From contig JAJFFT010000004.1 in assembly GCA_021776525.1 (NCBI GenBank), positions 718,499 to 782,498 of the forward strand: DNA of 64,000 nucleotides. Direction: 5' to 3'. Shown here one piece after another: positions 52,955-62,469 of the stretch. The DNA is from Robiginitomaculum sp. GTDB taxonomy: Bacteria > Pseudomonadota > Alphaproteobacteria > Caulobacterales > Maricaulaceae. The translations under genes and the position numbers were made by a program. The notes beneath the pieces are model-generated. The model was not told the origin of the DNA. It did no database searches and saw only the letters and a list, made by a program, of their open reading frames with translations. Each line of letters starts with the position of its first letter. Within the stretch, counting starts at the first letter, position 1.

Positions 52955-53110
52955 AGGGGGCATAAACCCGGTTTATTCCCGCTTTATGCGCAAGAGATAG
53001 GGACGGGATGGCCTAATTGAGGGACAGAACAGGGCCTCAAAAGGGACGCTTTAGGGGCAATTAAGGGAAAATAGGAGGGGGCATCAGGGACAAAACTGTC
53101 CCTCCAATGG
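52955..53110 (+). repeat. periodic AGGG array (about 11/22-bp period) with terminal hairpin
   Basis: AGGGAC or AGGGAA hexamers start at 52999, 53020, 53042, 53064 and 53086, at intervals of 21, 22, 22 and 22 bp. Intermediate AGGG copies start at 53031, 53053 and 53076, and an AGGGGG at 52955 is two periods upstream of the first. The last unit forms a perfect hairpin AGGGACA-AAAC-TGTCCCT (53086-53103). The array lies in the 408-bp gap between two convergent genes; the rest of the gap (to 53304) shows nothing else. Confidence 0.6.
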
Positions 53111-53304
53111 GCATTGGTGGATAACGCGTTATTATTCTAGGTGGGCGACGCATTCCCATAAGGAAAAGTGCCTTAAAATAAAGGCCATATAGTATTTTCA
53201 AATGCAGGATATGGCGCACTTATCCAACAGCGGTACCATTGGGCTAATATTCACCACCTGAGAAGCGCAGTTCATTCGTTGATGAAGACGAGGCAGACCC
53301 TTGA

Positions 53305-54009
53305 TCAGTCTGCACCCTCGGCCTTTGGTGGGAGCGCGCCTGCATCAGCACGCCCACTGAACAGGGCCACCAGCGTCGAGAGCAAAAACAGGACCGCGTG
53401 GGCCGTATTCATGGCTGTGGGAACCGTATAGGCCCCCAAATCGGGTTTCCAGGCAAAAAATGCGAAGATGCTAATCAACAGGAGGAGCGGCGAGAAGAGC
53501 GCCATAAACCGTGGGTAGAGGGTCTGGCCACGCAGAATTTGCAAGACCCAGATGATCGAAACCACCACAATGACAACGCGCAGGACATTGACCAAAGGCT
53601 CATTTAGAGAGGCCATGGCCTCTAATAAAGCTGGCTGAGCCTGATCATTGGCGATGGCCCCGGCGGTCAAGGCCAAAAAGGCCCGTTGGCCAATCCAGAC
53701 CGCGCCAACCATAAAGCCATAACCACCCATCAAGGTGACGGCTCTGGACAGGGCCACACCGCCGGGTTTGAGCATCTGGCCAATATGCCAATAGCCAACC
53801 AGATAGAGCGGGGCGCTGAGGATCGCCAGATAATGTCCCTGGGTCAGACGTTCAAGTGGAATGTTGGCCATCCAGGCATAGTGCGGATCGGCATAGCCAC
53901 CACTGGCCGAAAATTGCAATAAAAACTCCCCGGTTCCGACCAGAAGGGCGGCCAGAAGACCCACCAGTCCAGAAAGAACAAGCAGCGATTTATCCGACAT
54001 TATATTCAT
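53305..54009 (-). CDS. membrane protein of unknown function, about 7 TM
   Basis: 234 residues with about seven hydrophobic helices, beginning LLVLSGLVGLLAALLVGTGEFLL. HYAWMANIPLERLTQGHYLAILSAPLYLVGYWHIGQML contains conserved-looking His and Trp residues, as in DUF4386/DUF6796-type membrane proteins; the assignment is tentative. The ATG at 54009 overlaps the upstream stop as ATGA; an ATG nine bases later is also possible. It is the last gene of a three-gene unit led by an FG-GAP protein. Confidence 0.75.
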   Translation of the reverse strand: MNIMSDKSLLVLSGLVGLLAALLVGTGEFLLQFSASGGYADPHYAWMANIPLERLTQGHYLAILSAPLYLVGYWHIGQMLKPGGVALSRAVTLMGGYGFMVGAVWIGQRAFLALTAGAIANDQAQPALLEAMASLNEPLVNVLRVVIVVVSIIWVLQILRGQTLYPRFMALFSPLLLLISIFAFFAWKPDLGAYTVPTAMNTAHAVLFLLSTLVALFSGRADAGALPPKAEGAD

Positions 54010-54416
54010 GACCTCAGCCCCAGTTTTCCATTGACCCAATAGACCATCACCCCCCAGATCATCCCATGTGCGGCTATGCCAATGGGCATGATGAGAAAGG
54101 CCATCGTGCCGTGCAGATTATAGAGCCGTCCGGGTGCGCCGGTGCTGACCCCCAATGTGGTGAATAAAAGGCCCAGTACGGCCCCAGACAGCCAATAGGT
54201 GAGGGCGCTGCCCTTGCCGGGCAGGCGCGGCATCAGGCGTAACAGGGCGATATTCCACAGCCCCATGACCACCGGCAGACCCCAAAGAAGAAATTGCGGT
54301 GGAAAGGCCTGTTCCGGGCGCATCATCATGGCAACGCCCAACACCACAAAGGGAATAAGAACGGCCGGAAAGGACGATCCGGCAATGAAGGCCTTCATGG
54401 GTTGCGCTGGGCTCAT
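54006..54416 (-). CDS. small membrane protein of unknown function, 4 TM
   Basis: 136 residues with four hydrophobic helices (about 8-32, 42-62, 70-90 and 104-128). No family recognised. It has ATGA overlaps at both ends, so it is made together with the FG-GAP protein and the seven-TM protein. LHGTMAFLIMPIGIAAHGMIWG has two His residues within the membrane, which may bind a metal or heme, but this is speculation. Confidence 0.72.
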   Translation of the reverse strand: MSPAQPMKAFIAGSSFPAVLIPFVVLGVAMMMRPEQAFPPQFLLWGLPVVMGLWNIALLRLMPRLPGKGSALTYWLSGAVLGLLFTTLGVSTGAPGRLYNLHGTMAFLIMPIGIAAHGMIWGVMVYWVNGKLGLRS

Positions 54417-56035
54417 GGTTGGCCCGCAATGTTCAGCGTACCATCAATGGCCGGGGTGTCGATGGTATGATCGCGGCCATCCTGAAACCTGACCCGCACG
54501 GTTTTAACGCCCTGAGCGGTGCCCAGCCCGAAGATCAACGTGCTGGATTGATCCGAGCCTAATCCTTGACCGGGTATGCGCTGTTTGGTCAGCACGCGCC
54601 CGTCATCAAGGGCAACCTGAACAATGGCATTGACCGATGACGCCGTATTGGGCAGGCGCACTTTCAGCCAGTGATTGTCACCGCCTTTGCTGAGGTATGT
54701 GCGCGCCGGGCCCGTTAAATTGGCCCAGACGAGGTCTGGCCAGCCATCATCATTCAAATCACTGACCAGTGGGGTGATGCCATAATGGTTGTTTTTGGCG
54801 CGGCTGCGCTTTTCTACCGGGTGAAACGTGCCGTTCTCGTTCTGCAATAACAACTTGCCGGGATATGTGGTGGCCAGAAAATCAGGAAAGCGGGCATAAT
54901 TTTGGGCCGCCAGAATATCTTCGCGGCCATCAAGGTCCATATCGGCAAAGACAACACCCCAGCCAAAGCCGTACCGGGCCGCATTGGCTTTTCGGGCGGT
55001 ATCGGAAAATTGTAAATTACCGTCATTGTGAAACAGCATGTAATCGGCGTTAAAAGGCTGGTCCTTATTCAAATCGCCGCGCACCATGGGGGCTGGCATG
55101 GTGTGGCCCACATTAGAGAAATAAAGGTCAATCAGGCCATCATTGTCATAATCACCGGCGGCAACGCCCATGGGATAGGAAAAGACCGACGGGTTGGGGA
55201 TTGGCGTAAAATGCCCTGTGCCATCACCCGCATACATTTCCACATGGCCAGTGTCCTGGGCAATGACCAGATCGCTGTCCAGATCATTGTCCAGATCAAC
55301 AAAAACTGCGCTGAAGGTGTTGTGTTGGCGATACAGACCGGCTTCGTGCGTTGCATCGCGCCAGCTATTGTCGCCATTATTGATGTAAAGTGCGCTGTAG
55401 CCACCATAGGGCTTGTTGAAAATTGTCGTCCCTTCGACCAGATCATTGCGAATATAACCCGATGCGTAAAAATCGACCCAGCCATCGCCATTCACATCAC
55501 CCAGTGCAATAGATAACGGTATGGTGTTGGCTTCGGGCATGACCCCTAAAAAGCGCGACTGGTATTTCTGTGGCCCGCTTTCATAAAGCCAGATACCACT
55601 TTCGCGGGCCACGAACAGGTCGGGCCGACCATCATTATTGATGTCGATACTGGCGGCGCCCATGGTGGCGTCATTATCGTCCTTGGGGGGCAGGGTGTCG
55701 TCGATGATGTTGACAAACTGCCCGTCTTTTAGCTGAAACAAACCGTCATTCTGGGCCTCGCCACCACCCAGAAAAACTTCGTCGCGGCCATCGTTATTGA
55801 TGTCGAGCGCCGCTGCGGCCATAAACGGTAACGAGTTTTTCAGGTCAGCGGTATTGCGATAATCCAGCTCTGCACGGGTGAAGCGCAAATCGGTCTGGCC
55901 CTGACTTTGCCATTCCTGTTGCCAGATATGCAGTCCGAAAATTGGCAGTAATAGTGCGACAATGGCCCAGCCGATAAAAACTGCGGCTGCGGTGACAGCA
56001 CAAATATGGATCGTCAGTCGGATATGTTTATGCAT
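54413..56035 (-). CDS. membrane-anchored FG-GAP/ASPIC-UnbV repeat protein
   Basis: 540 residues. An N-terminal TM anchor (about 8-32) is followed by a beta-propeller of FG-GAP/VCBS repeats; at least seven Ca-binding loops can be read (DINNDGRDE, DINNDGRPD, DVNGDGWVD, DLDNDLDSD, DYDNDGLID, DMDLDGRED, DLNDDGWPD). The C-terminal 100 residues (NHWLKVRLPNTASSVNAIVQV to RVRFQDG) match the ASPIC/UnbV domain, as in CRTAC1. The protein should face the periplasm and bind Ca2+. GAGGGG is 6-7 bases before the ATG at 56035. Function unknown; such proteins act in adhesion or as assembly partners. Confidence 0.88.
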   Translation of the reverse strand: MHKHIRLTIHICAVTAAAVFIGWAIVALLLPIFGLHIWQQEWQSQGQTDLRFTRAELDYRNTADLKNSLPFMAAAALDINNDGRDEVFLGGGEAQNDGLFQLKDGQFVNIIDDTLPPKDDNDATMGAASIDINNDGRPDLFVARESGIWLYESGPQKYQSRFLGVMPEANTIPLSIALGDVNGDGWVDFYASGYIRNDLVEGTTIFNKPYGGYSALYINNGDNSWRDATHEAGLYRQHNTFSAVFVDLDNDLDSDLVIAQDTGHVEMYAGDGTGHFTPIPNPSVFSYPMGVAAGDYDNDGLIDLYFSNVGHTMPAPMVRGDLNKDQPFNADYMLFHNDGNLQFSDTARKANAARYGFGWGVVFADMDLDGREDILAAQNYARFPDFLATTYPGKLLLQNENGTFHPVEKRSRAKNNHYGITPLVSDLNDDGWPDLVWANLTGPARTYLSKGGDNHWLKVRLPNTASSVNAIVQVALDDGRVLTKQRIPGQGLGSDQSSTLIFGLGTAQGVKTVRVRFQDGRDHTIDTPAIDGTLNIAGQP

Positions 56036-56231
56036 TTTGCCCCTCAAAATCTGAAGCAATATGAGGGGACGGCCATAGAGATATGTCAAGTGCACTCACT
56101 GGTTTATGTGGTAGCGCGTTGATCCCGTTAAGTGCCTTCATTTTCTATAAACCATATCGGCCGTATATATAAAATGCACGTGTAGGTAGAGTTTGTTTGT
56201 GGTGATATAAAATAAGCGTTGAGACCGTTAC

Positions 56232-58373
56232 ATGAAAGTTTCCAGACAGGGTCATAAAGCCGATGTGGACATAAAGCGCGTCACGCATGCGGCGAGCGAC
56301 AGCCATTCCATTATTGCGATCACTGATGCAAAGGGCATCATTATCTACGTCAATCGTAACTTTATGCGCCTGTCAGGTTATGGGTGGGATGAACTGGTCG
56401 GCTCGACACATGCGGTGGTCAATTCGGGTGCCCACCCGCCAGAATTTTTCGACAAATTGTGGGCCTGTATTTCTGCCGGAAAAGCTTGGCGGGGTAACAT
56501 CCAGAACCGTGCCAAAGATGGTGAATGCTATTGGGTTGATACCACCATTTGCCCGACATTTGACGCGGCCGGTGAGATCGTCGGCTATACCTCTGTGCGC
56601 ACTGATGTCACGGCTTTGGTCAAAGACAAAAACCGGCGCAAGATCGAAGCAGAAAATGCGGCCTGCCTGAACGCCTTATATGAAATACCTGGCGAGACGG
56701 GCGATATTCAGGCGTTTTTAAACACGGCTCTGGACAAGTTAATGTCTGTCTCCTGGCTCAAGCTAAGCGATAAAGGCGGGATATTTCTGGCCGACCCTGA
56801 AAGCCGGGAACTGCACCTTTTAGGTGCGCATAATCTTGGCGATCTGGAAACCAGATGTTCCCGTATAGCTTTTGGGCATTGTTTATGTGGCCGTGCTGCA
56901 CAGAGCGGCGAAATTCAATTCGCCAGCTGTATCGATGATCGTCATGACGTGCGCACAGACAAAATGGAGCCTCATGGGCATTATAATGTTCCACTGAAGC
57001 ACGAGGCCGAGCTGTTGGGGGTTCTGGTGGTCTATCTGGGCCATGGGGCCAAGCGGTGCCCACAACAGGAGGCATTTTTACAGACATTTTGCTCTACGTT
57101 GGCGGTGATCATCAGGCTTAAACAAAAACAAACCCGTTTGAAAGACGAAGTCGAGCGTTCAACCATGTTGGCCCAAAAGGCCCAAAAGGCCAGCGAGGAG
57201 GCCATGCAGGCCGCCGAAGCCAAAGCCAATTTTCTGGCCACCATGAGCCATGAGATTCGCACTCCGATGAATTCGGTTTTGGGCATGTTGTATTTGATGG
57301 AAGAGAGCAATCTGAACGAGGAACAGCGTGAATACGCGGCCATTGGCAAAAGTTCGGCCGACAGCTTGATGCGGATCATTGATGATATTCTGGATTACAG
57401 CAAATACGAGCAGGGGAGTTTCTCTCTTGAAGACGTCCCGTTCGATTTGCGCAGGTTTTTCAAAGAAAGCTTGGATTCGTTCCAGGCCCCGGCGCAAGCC
57501 AAAGGCCTGGAGCTGGATTTGCGCATTGACCAGAGCCTGCCATCGCACATTGTTGGTGATCCGGCACGGCTGCGCCAGATTGTTACCAATCTGGTTTCCA
57601 ACGCTCTCAAATTTACGACCCATGGGCGGATCGTGGTCGAGGTTGAAAACATCTGCACGGCAACAAACCCGCAATTATCCATCAAAGTCACAGACACAGG
57701 GACCGGCATTGCACCGGCGGCTATGGAGCATATTTTCGAACGCTTTATGCAGGCCGACACCTCGATCACTCGCAAATTTGGCGGTACAGGGCTGGGGCTG
57801 GCCATCTGCAAAACGCTGGCATCGGCAATGGGCGGAGAGATTGGCGTTGAGACGGTGCTGGACGCCGGCAGTACATTTTGGGTGCGTCTGCCGCTCGTCG
57901 AGGCGCCATGCATGGTGCCCGACATCGAAGAAGACGATGACGAGGCCGATATTGACTATGTTCTGCCGCTCAACGTGCTGGTCGCGGAGGACAATCCGCA
58001 TAATCAGTTCTTGATCCGTAAAATGCTAGAAGCCAATGCCCACCAGGTCACCTGTGTGGATGACGGGCTAAAAGCCGTCGAACTGGCCGCCACCGTGCAG
58101 TTTGATGTGATCTTGATGGATGTGCAAATGCCGGTACTGGATGGTCTCAGTGCGGCTCGTGAAATTCGAAATCTGCATGCACCTTATGGCACCGTGCCGA
58201 TCTATGCTGTGTCGGCCAATGCGTTGGGCAAACATCATGCACAGAGCAAGGCTGCGGGTATGGATGGGCATATCAATAAACCAATCCAGCCCGTCGAATT
58301 ATACGGCGTGCTGGACCAGATTACCCGTGAAAAGCAAGACTATGCCCCATTGCTGGCAACAGGGTCAGGCTAG
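56232..58373 (+). CDS. cytoplasmic PAS-GAF hybrid sensor histidine kinase
   Basis: 713 residues without membrane helices. PAS/PAC (20-130; IITDAKGIIIYVNRNF, then the WVDTTICPTFD region), GAF (about 150-295, with several Cys and His: HCLCGRAAQSG), coiled linker, HisKA with SHEIRTPMN (His340), HATPase with N457, DTGTGIA (488-494) and GGTGLGL (517-523), and a C-terminal receiver with Asp630 in LMDVQMP. The internal receiver needs a separate HPt or regulator, none of which is encoded nearby. The GAF cysteines might bind a cofactor or sense redox state. Its stop lies 2 bases from the convergent M28 gene. Confidence 0.92.
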   Translation: MKVSRQGHKADVDIKRVTHAASDSHSIIAITDAKGIIIYVNRNFMRLSGYGWDELVGSTHAVVNSGAHPPEFFDKLWACISAGKAWRGNIQNRAKDGECYWVDTTICPTFDAAGEIVGYTSVRTDVTALVKDKNRRKIEAENAACLNALYEIPGETGDIQAFLNTALDKLMSVSWLKLSDKGGIFLADPESRELHLLGAHNLGDLETRCSRIAFGHCLCGRAAQSGEIQFASCIDDRHDVRTDKMEPHGHYNVPLKHEAELLGVLVVYLGHGAKRCPQQEAFLQTFCSTLAVIIRLKQKQTRLKDEVERSTMLAQKAQKASEEAMQAAEAKANFLATMSHEIRTPMNSVLGMLYLMEESNLNEEQREYAAIGKSSADSLMRIIDDILDYSKYEQGSFSLEDVPFDLRRFFKESLDSFQAPAQAKGLELDLRIDQSLPSHIVGDPARLRQIVTNLVSNALKFTTHGRIVVEVENICTATNPQLSIKVTDTGTGIAPAAMEHIFERFMQADTSITRKFGGTGLGLAICKTLASAMGGEIGVETVLDAGSTFWVRLPLVEAPCMVPDIEEDDDEADIDYVLPLNVLVAEDNPHNQFLIRKMLEANAHQVTCVDDGLKAVELAATVQFDVILMDVQMPVLDGLSAAREIRNLHAPYGTVPIYAVSANALGKHHAQSKAAGMDGHINKPIQPVELYGVLDQITREKQDYAPLLATGSG

Positions 58374-58375
58374 GC

Positions 58376-60127
58376 TTATTCCTCGCGCATTTTATCGCGC
58401 AGGGCGCGGAACTCGTTTCCTTCATACCAATTGGGCCAGACACCGCTATGGCTCATGGTTTCGCCAACTTCATAAAGAATGCTGCTGTCTTCGGCGATAC
58501 CGGAAAGGTCCCAGTCGCTGGAATATTCATCAGCGGGCTTGTGATAACGATCGGCTGTATAGCCCGTAACAAAAGCTTCACCAGCTTCCTTGCCACCATT
58601 GCGCAGATCAACACCACCAGAGCCATAAATCATTGGCACGCCTTTTTTGGCCAGACTGATATGATCCGAGCGGTAAAAATGCCCGGCTTCCGGGGTTTGG
58701 TCGGGCACCAGATGCTTGCCGTGACGTGCCGCTTTTTCTTTTAAGATGTCTTCCATTTCCGATGCGCCAAACCCAACGACTTCCATGTCGGTCGAGCGCC
58801 CCATGGGCATCAGGGCATCAATATTTATGCCGCCAACAATGCTTTTTAAGGGCACAATAGGGTCTTCGGCAAAATAGGCGGATCCCAACAAACCCGATTC
58901 CTCGGCTGTCACAGCGACAAACAAAATCGAGCGGTCCGGAGGCGTTTCCTGATGCACAAAGGCATCGGCAATGCCCAGAATGGCGGCAACGCCGGTGGCG
59001 TTATCAACGGCGCCATTATAAATGCCGTCTTCGCCTTCGGGGGCGTCTTTTTTGCCCAAATGGTCCCAATGCCCCATATAGAGCACATATTCATCCGGGT
59101 TTTTGGCGCCCGGCAGAACCCCGGCAACATTGCGCGACACCAGATGCTTGATTTTAGTTTTGACGACACCAGAGGCTTTGGCACCAGCCATAACCGAAGG
59201 GGTAAACCCTTTGATGGCGGCGCTGTCCTTCATGGTCTGATAATCGCTGCCGCTTGCTGCAAAGAGTTTTTGCGCGGCCTCATGAGAAATCCACCCTTCC
59301 AGCTTGGTGCGGTTGGCACCACCGTCGGGGCGTTCCAGATCGTATTGCGCACCGCTCCACGAGCCTGAAACCACTTCCCACGGATAACTGGCGGGGGCTG
59401 TTTCGTGCACGATAATGGCGGCGGCGGCACCCTGGCGTCCAGCTTCTTCGAATTTATAGGTCCAACGTCCGTAATAGGTCATGGCCTTGCCGTTAAAAAG
59501 CGCCTCATCAAGGGTTGCAAACCCCGGATCGTTGACCAGCATAACAACAGTTTTGCCGGTCACATCTATGCCAGCATAATCATCCCAGTCATATTCCGGG
59601 GCAACAACACCATAACCAACAAAAACGATGTCGCTGTCTTCAAAATTCAGGTCTTCATCAATGCGTTTTGTCCAATAGATCGCGTCGCTGCCGGCCGGGA
59701 CGGCCAGTGCTTCGCCATTGACCGAAAAATTCAGACTGGATGCGGCTTCGTCCAGTGTGGCTTCGACCAGAGGCACGCGCTCAAAGTATGAGCCATCCAC
59801 AGCGCCTTTCAGGCCGATGCGGGCCATTTCATCGGCAACCCACTGGCTGGCGGCAATCCCGCCGGGTGTGGTGGGGGCACGCCCTTCGTATTTATCGTCA
59901 GATAATTCAGCAATGCGTTGCGCCAGTGCCTCTTCGGAAACCACAATTTCGGGGCTGGCCTCGGCAATAATGCCCGTTGTCTTTTCTCCGGTTGGCAAAG
60001 GGGTCGGGTCTTGAATGGTAGACTTGTTTGCTGCGGGCTTGGCCGGTTCGGCCGCGGGCGTGCAGGCGGACAGAATCAACAGGCTGCTGCCTGCCAACAA
60101 AGTTTTCTGGATAAAGGATGGTGTCAT
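58376..60127 (-). CDS. M28-family zinc aminopeptidase with PA insert, lipoprotein
   Basis: 583 residues. Lipoprotein signal ending LILSAC, a Pro/Lys-rich spacer, then an N-terminal segment, a PA-like insert (about 150-300, TGKTVVMLVNDPGF) and the M28 catalytic core with ligands in MGHWDHLG, NGAVDNATG, TAEESGLLGS and INIDA, plus a late His in YHKPADEY. It releases N-terminal residues from peptides in the periplasm. The ATG at 60127 follows GGGGAA; the frame extends far upstream, but that part runs opposite the neighbouring gene and has no signal peptide. Confidence 0.91.
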   Translation of the reverse strand: MTPSFIQKTLLAGSSLLILSACTPAAEPAKPAANKSTIQDPTPLPTGEKTTGIIAEASPEIVVSEEALAQRIAELSDDKYEGRAPTTPGGIAASQWVADEMARIGLKGAVDGSYFERVPLVEATLDEAASSLNFSVNGEALAVPAGSDAIYWTKRIDEDLNFEDSDIVFVGYGVVAPEYDWDDYAGIDVTGKTVVMLVNDPGFATLDEALFNGKAMTYYGRWTYKFEEAGRQGAAAAIIVHETAPASYPWEVVSGSWSGAQYDLERPDGGANRTKLEGWISHEAAQKLFAASGSDYQTMKDSAAIKGFTPSVMAGAKASGVVKTKIKHLVSRNVAGVLPGAKNPDEYVLYMGHWDHLGKKDAPEGEDGIYNGAVDNATGVAAILGIADAFVHQETPPDRSILFVAVTAEESGLLGSAYFAEDPIVPLKSIVGGINIDALMPMGRSTDMEVVGFGASEMEDILKEKAARHGKHLVPDQTPEAGHFYRSDHISLAKKGVPMIYGSGGVDLRNGGKEAGEAFVTGYTADRYHKPADEYSSDWDLSGIAEDSSILYEVGETMSHSGVWPNWYEGNEFRALRDKMREE

Positions 60128-60262
60128 GGCGTTTCCCCTGCATGATTGGCTTGAACCTGATGTGTGGCTACCTTTGTGACCTTGACCAGTGCTTTGGTCA
60201 AGAAGGACTGGTGTAAGCGTAATTGGCGGCATAGGGTATAAAAAAAAATGGAGACCCCCATC

Positions 60263-61657
60263 ATGAAGCTGATCAAATCTATTTTCGCCGCCAGCGCCCT
60301 GCTGACTGCTGCATCTGGCATGGCCCATGCCGATGAGACCGCCGACAGTGCCAAAGCACTGATTGAAAAAGCACAGGCCAGCACCCTTGGCTGGGATCTG
60401 GTGGAAAGCCTGACCACTGAAATCGGCCCGCGTCTGGCCGGGTCCGATGCCGAAGCTCGCGCCCGGAACTGGGCCGTGGCCAAGCTCACCGAACTGGGCT
60501 TTACCAATGTTCATATCGAAGAGTTTGAACTTGAAGGCTGGCGGCGCGGCGAAATATCGCTGCATGTCGGCGACCCATATCCGCAACGTTTGGTTGCTAC
60601 GGCGCTTGGCGGTTCGATCGGCACGCCGGTCGGCGGGATCGAGGCTTCGATTGTGCGCTTTGAAACCGTCAAGGCACTCAAAGACGCTAAAATCGGCTCG
60701 CTGAAAGGCAAGATTGCCTTTGTGGATGAGATCATGACCCGTACACAACGGGGATCGGGATATGGCGTTGCCGTGCAAAAGCGCTCGTCGGGGCCTTCTC
60801 TGGCGGCTGAACGCGGCGCGGTGGCGCTGCTTATTCGTTCTGCGGGAACTGATTATCAGCGTAATGCCCATACGGGCGGCTTGCGTTATGACGATGCACA
60901 GCCGCGCATCCCTGCGGCGGCGCTTTCCAATAATGACGCAGACCAGCTGGCGCGCCTTCTGGCCCTCAAAGGCGACATTACGCTGAACCTGTCGATGAGT
61001 TCAAAGCGTATTGGCAAGGTCACTTCGGGTAATGTTGTTGCTGATGTGGTGGGCAGCGAGTATCCGGACGAGATCGTCTTGCTGGGCGCGCATCTGGACA
61101 GTTGGGACGAGGGCACTGGGGCCATTGATGATGGGACCGGTGTTGCCATTGTCACTGCGGCGGCCAAACTGGTGGCCGACCAGGAACAACCCAAACGGAC
61201 AATTCGCATTGTGCTTTTTGGTTCAGAAGAACCTGGATTGATCGGGGCCAAGGCCTATTTGGAGGCCCACAGGGATACGCTGGACAAAATCATTATGGTT
61301 TCCGAATCAGATTTTGGTCCGGGTCAGGTCTGGCGCATGGATACGGGCATTGCCAAGGCCGACGAGGCCAAGGCCGATGCCATATTGCAGGTATTGCGCC
61401 CGCTTGGCGTATTGCCGGGCGATCGTACGGCCTCTGGTGGTTCTGATGTATCGGTGCTTTCGAGCGCAGGTGTACCGGCGATCTCTATGGGGCAAAACGG
61501 CTGGGACTATTTTGATCTTCACCACACACCCAATGATACGCTGGACAAGATTGATCCAGAGGATCTGGCGCAAAACATTGCCGTCTATGCGGCATTTGCC
61601 CTCATGGTGGCCAACACCGAAGGCGGCTTTCATGCTCCTGAGAAAAATACAGATTAA
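60263..61657 (+). CDS. M28-family zinc carboxypeptidase/aminopeptidase, exported
   Basis: 464 residues. Sec signal (1-22, GMAHA) and an M28 enzyme of the plasma glutamate carboxypeptidase-like group: a PA-like insert (about 120-250), then ligands in GAHLDSWDEGTGAIDDGTG, FGSEEPGLIGA, VSESDFGPG and LHHTPNDTLD. GGAG 9 bases before the ATG at 60263 favours it over an ATG 15 bases upstream. It diverges from the other M28 gene, so the two may share a regulatory region and work together on peptides. Confidence 0.91.
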   Translation: MKLIKSIFAASALLTAASGMAHADETADSAKALIEKAQASTLGWDLVESLTTEIGPRLAGSDAEARARNWAVAKLTELGFTNVHIEEFELEGWRRGEISLHVGDPYPQRLVATALGGSIGTPVGGIEASIVRFETVKALKDAKIGSLKGKIAFVDEIMTRTQRGSGYGVAVQKRSSGPSLAAERGAVALLIRSAGTDYQRNAHTGGLRYDDAQPRIPAAALSNNDADQLARLLALKGDITLNLSMSSKRIGKVTSGNVVADVVGSEYPDEIVLLGAHLDSWDEGTGAIDDGTGVAIVTAAAKLVADQEQPKRTIRIVLFGSEEPGLIGAKAYLEAHRDTLDKIIMVSESDFGPGQVWRMDTGIAKADEAKADAILQVLRPLGVLPGDRTASGGSDVSVLSSAGVPAISMGQNGWDYFDLHHTPNDTLDKIDPEDLAQNIAVYAAFALMVANTEGGFHAPEKNTD

Positions 61658-61675
61658 CACGAGGGAGCCTTTCTC

Positions 61676-62467
61676 ATGTCTGATACAAACGCCGTAATTC
61701 TGGACGCCAGCCCCGGTGGCCTGGCCACCGTGATGATCAACCGTCCGGACAAGCACAATGCCTTTAACAGCCAGGTGGTCGAGCAATTGGCCGATGCCTT
61801 TGAAACTGTGCGCACCTCAAATTGCCGGGTGATGATCCTGCGCGGTGCGGGCAAAAGCTTTTCTGCGGGGGGCGATCTGGAATGGATGCGCGCTGCGGGT
61901 CATTACACCAAGGCTGAAAACGAGGCTGACGCGCTAGGACTGGCGCATATGCTCAAAAAGCTAAACGAGCTGCCGATGTTGACTATTGCCAGCGTCCAGG
62001 GCGCTTGTATGGGCGGCGGTTGTGGTTTGGTGGCGGCCTGTGATGTTGCGGTGTCGCGCTGTGATGCCAAATTTCGCTTTTCCGAGGTTCGTCTGGGACT
62101 GATCCCGGCAACCATAGCGCCTTATGTAATTCGTGCCATCGGGCCGCGCTGGGCCAATGCTTTATTTGCCACTGGCGAAGGCTTTAACGGTGATTACGCT
62201 GAAAAAATGGGGCTGGTGCATTATACCGTGGACGACGAAAACGGTATGGAAAAAATGCTGGAAATGCTGGCCAAGCTTGCCTTTCAAACCGCGCCAGAAG
62301 CCGTGGCTGAAAGCAAACAGCTGGTCAATGATGTTTTCGGGCGGCCCATCACCGATGATCTGATCCATATGACGGCTAAACGCATTGCGGCGCGCCGTGC
62401 CTCACCCGAAGGCAAGGAAGGCCTGGCGGCTTTTCTTGAAAAACGTAAACCAAGCTGGGCGGAATAA
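61676..62467 (+). CDS. enoyl-CoA hydratase/isomerase (methylglutaconyl-CoA hydratase-like)
   Basis: 263 residues of the crotonase fold: INRPDKHNAFN, the oxyanion-hole blocks FSAGGDLEWMR and VQGACMGGGCGLVAACDVAV, then FSEVRLGLIPATIAPYV. The FSAGxDLxWM form is typical of methylglutaconyl-CoA/isohexenylglutaconyl-CoA hydratases (LiuC/AtuE), so a role in leucine or terpenoid catabolism is likely, but the companion acyl-CoA carboxylase and dehydrogenase genes are not in the window. GAGGGAG lies 9 bases before the ATG. It is 18 bases from the M28 gene and 2 bases before the flavin enzyme gene. Confidence 0.88.
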   Translation: MSDTNAVILDASPGGLATVMINRPDKHNAFNSQVVEQLADAFETVRTSNCRVMILRGAGKSFSAGGDLEWMRAAGHYTKAENEADALGLAHMLKKLNELPMLTIASVQGACMGGGCGLVAACDVAVSRCDAKFRFSEVRLGLIPATIAPYVIRAIGPRWANALFATGEGFNGDYAEKMGLVHYTVDDENGMEKMLEMLAKLAFQTAPEAVAESKQLVNDVFGRPITDDLIHMTAKRIAARRASPEGKEGLAAFLEKRKPSWAE

Positions 62468-62469
62468 GT

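Noticed and set aside
52955-53110. AGGG array as a CRISPR array
   Set aside because: Units are only six conserved bases with 15-16 variable bases; repeats of 23 or more bases and cas genes are absent.
60128-60871. Upstream extension of the M28 lipoprotein gene to 831 residues
   Set aside because: The extra 248 codons lie opposite the divergent M28 gene, show no M28 or signal sequence, and would bury the clear lipoprotein signal that starts at 60127 behind a ribosome site.
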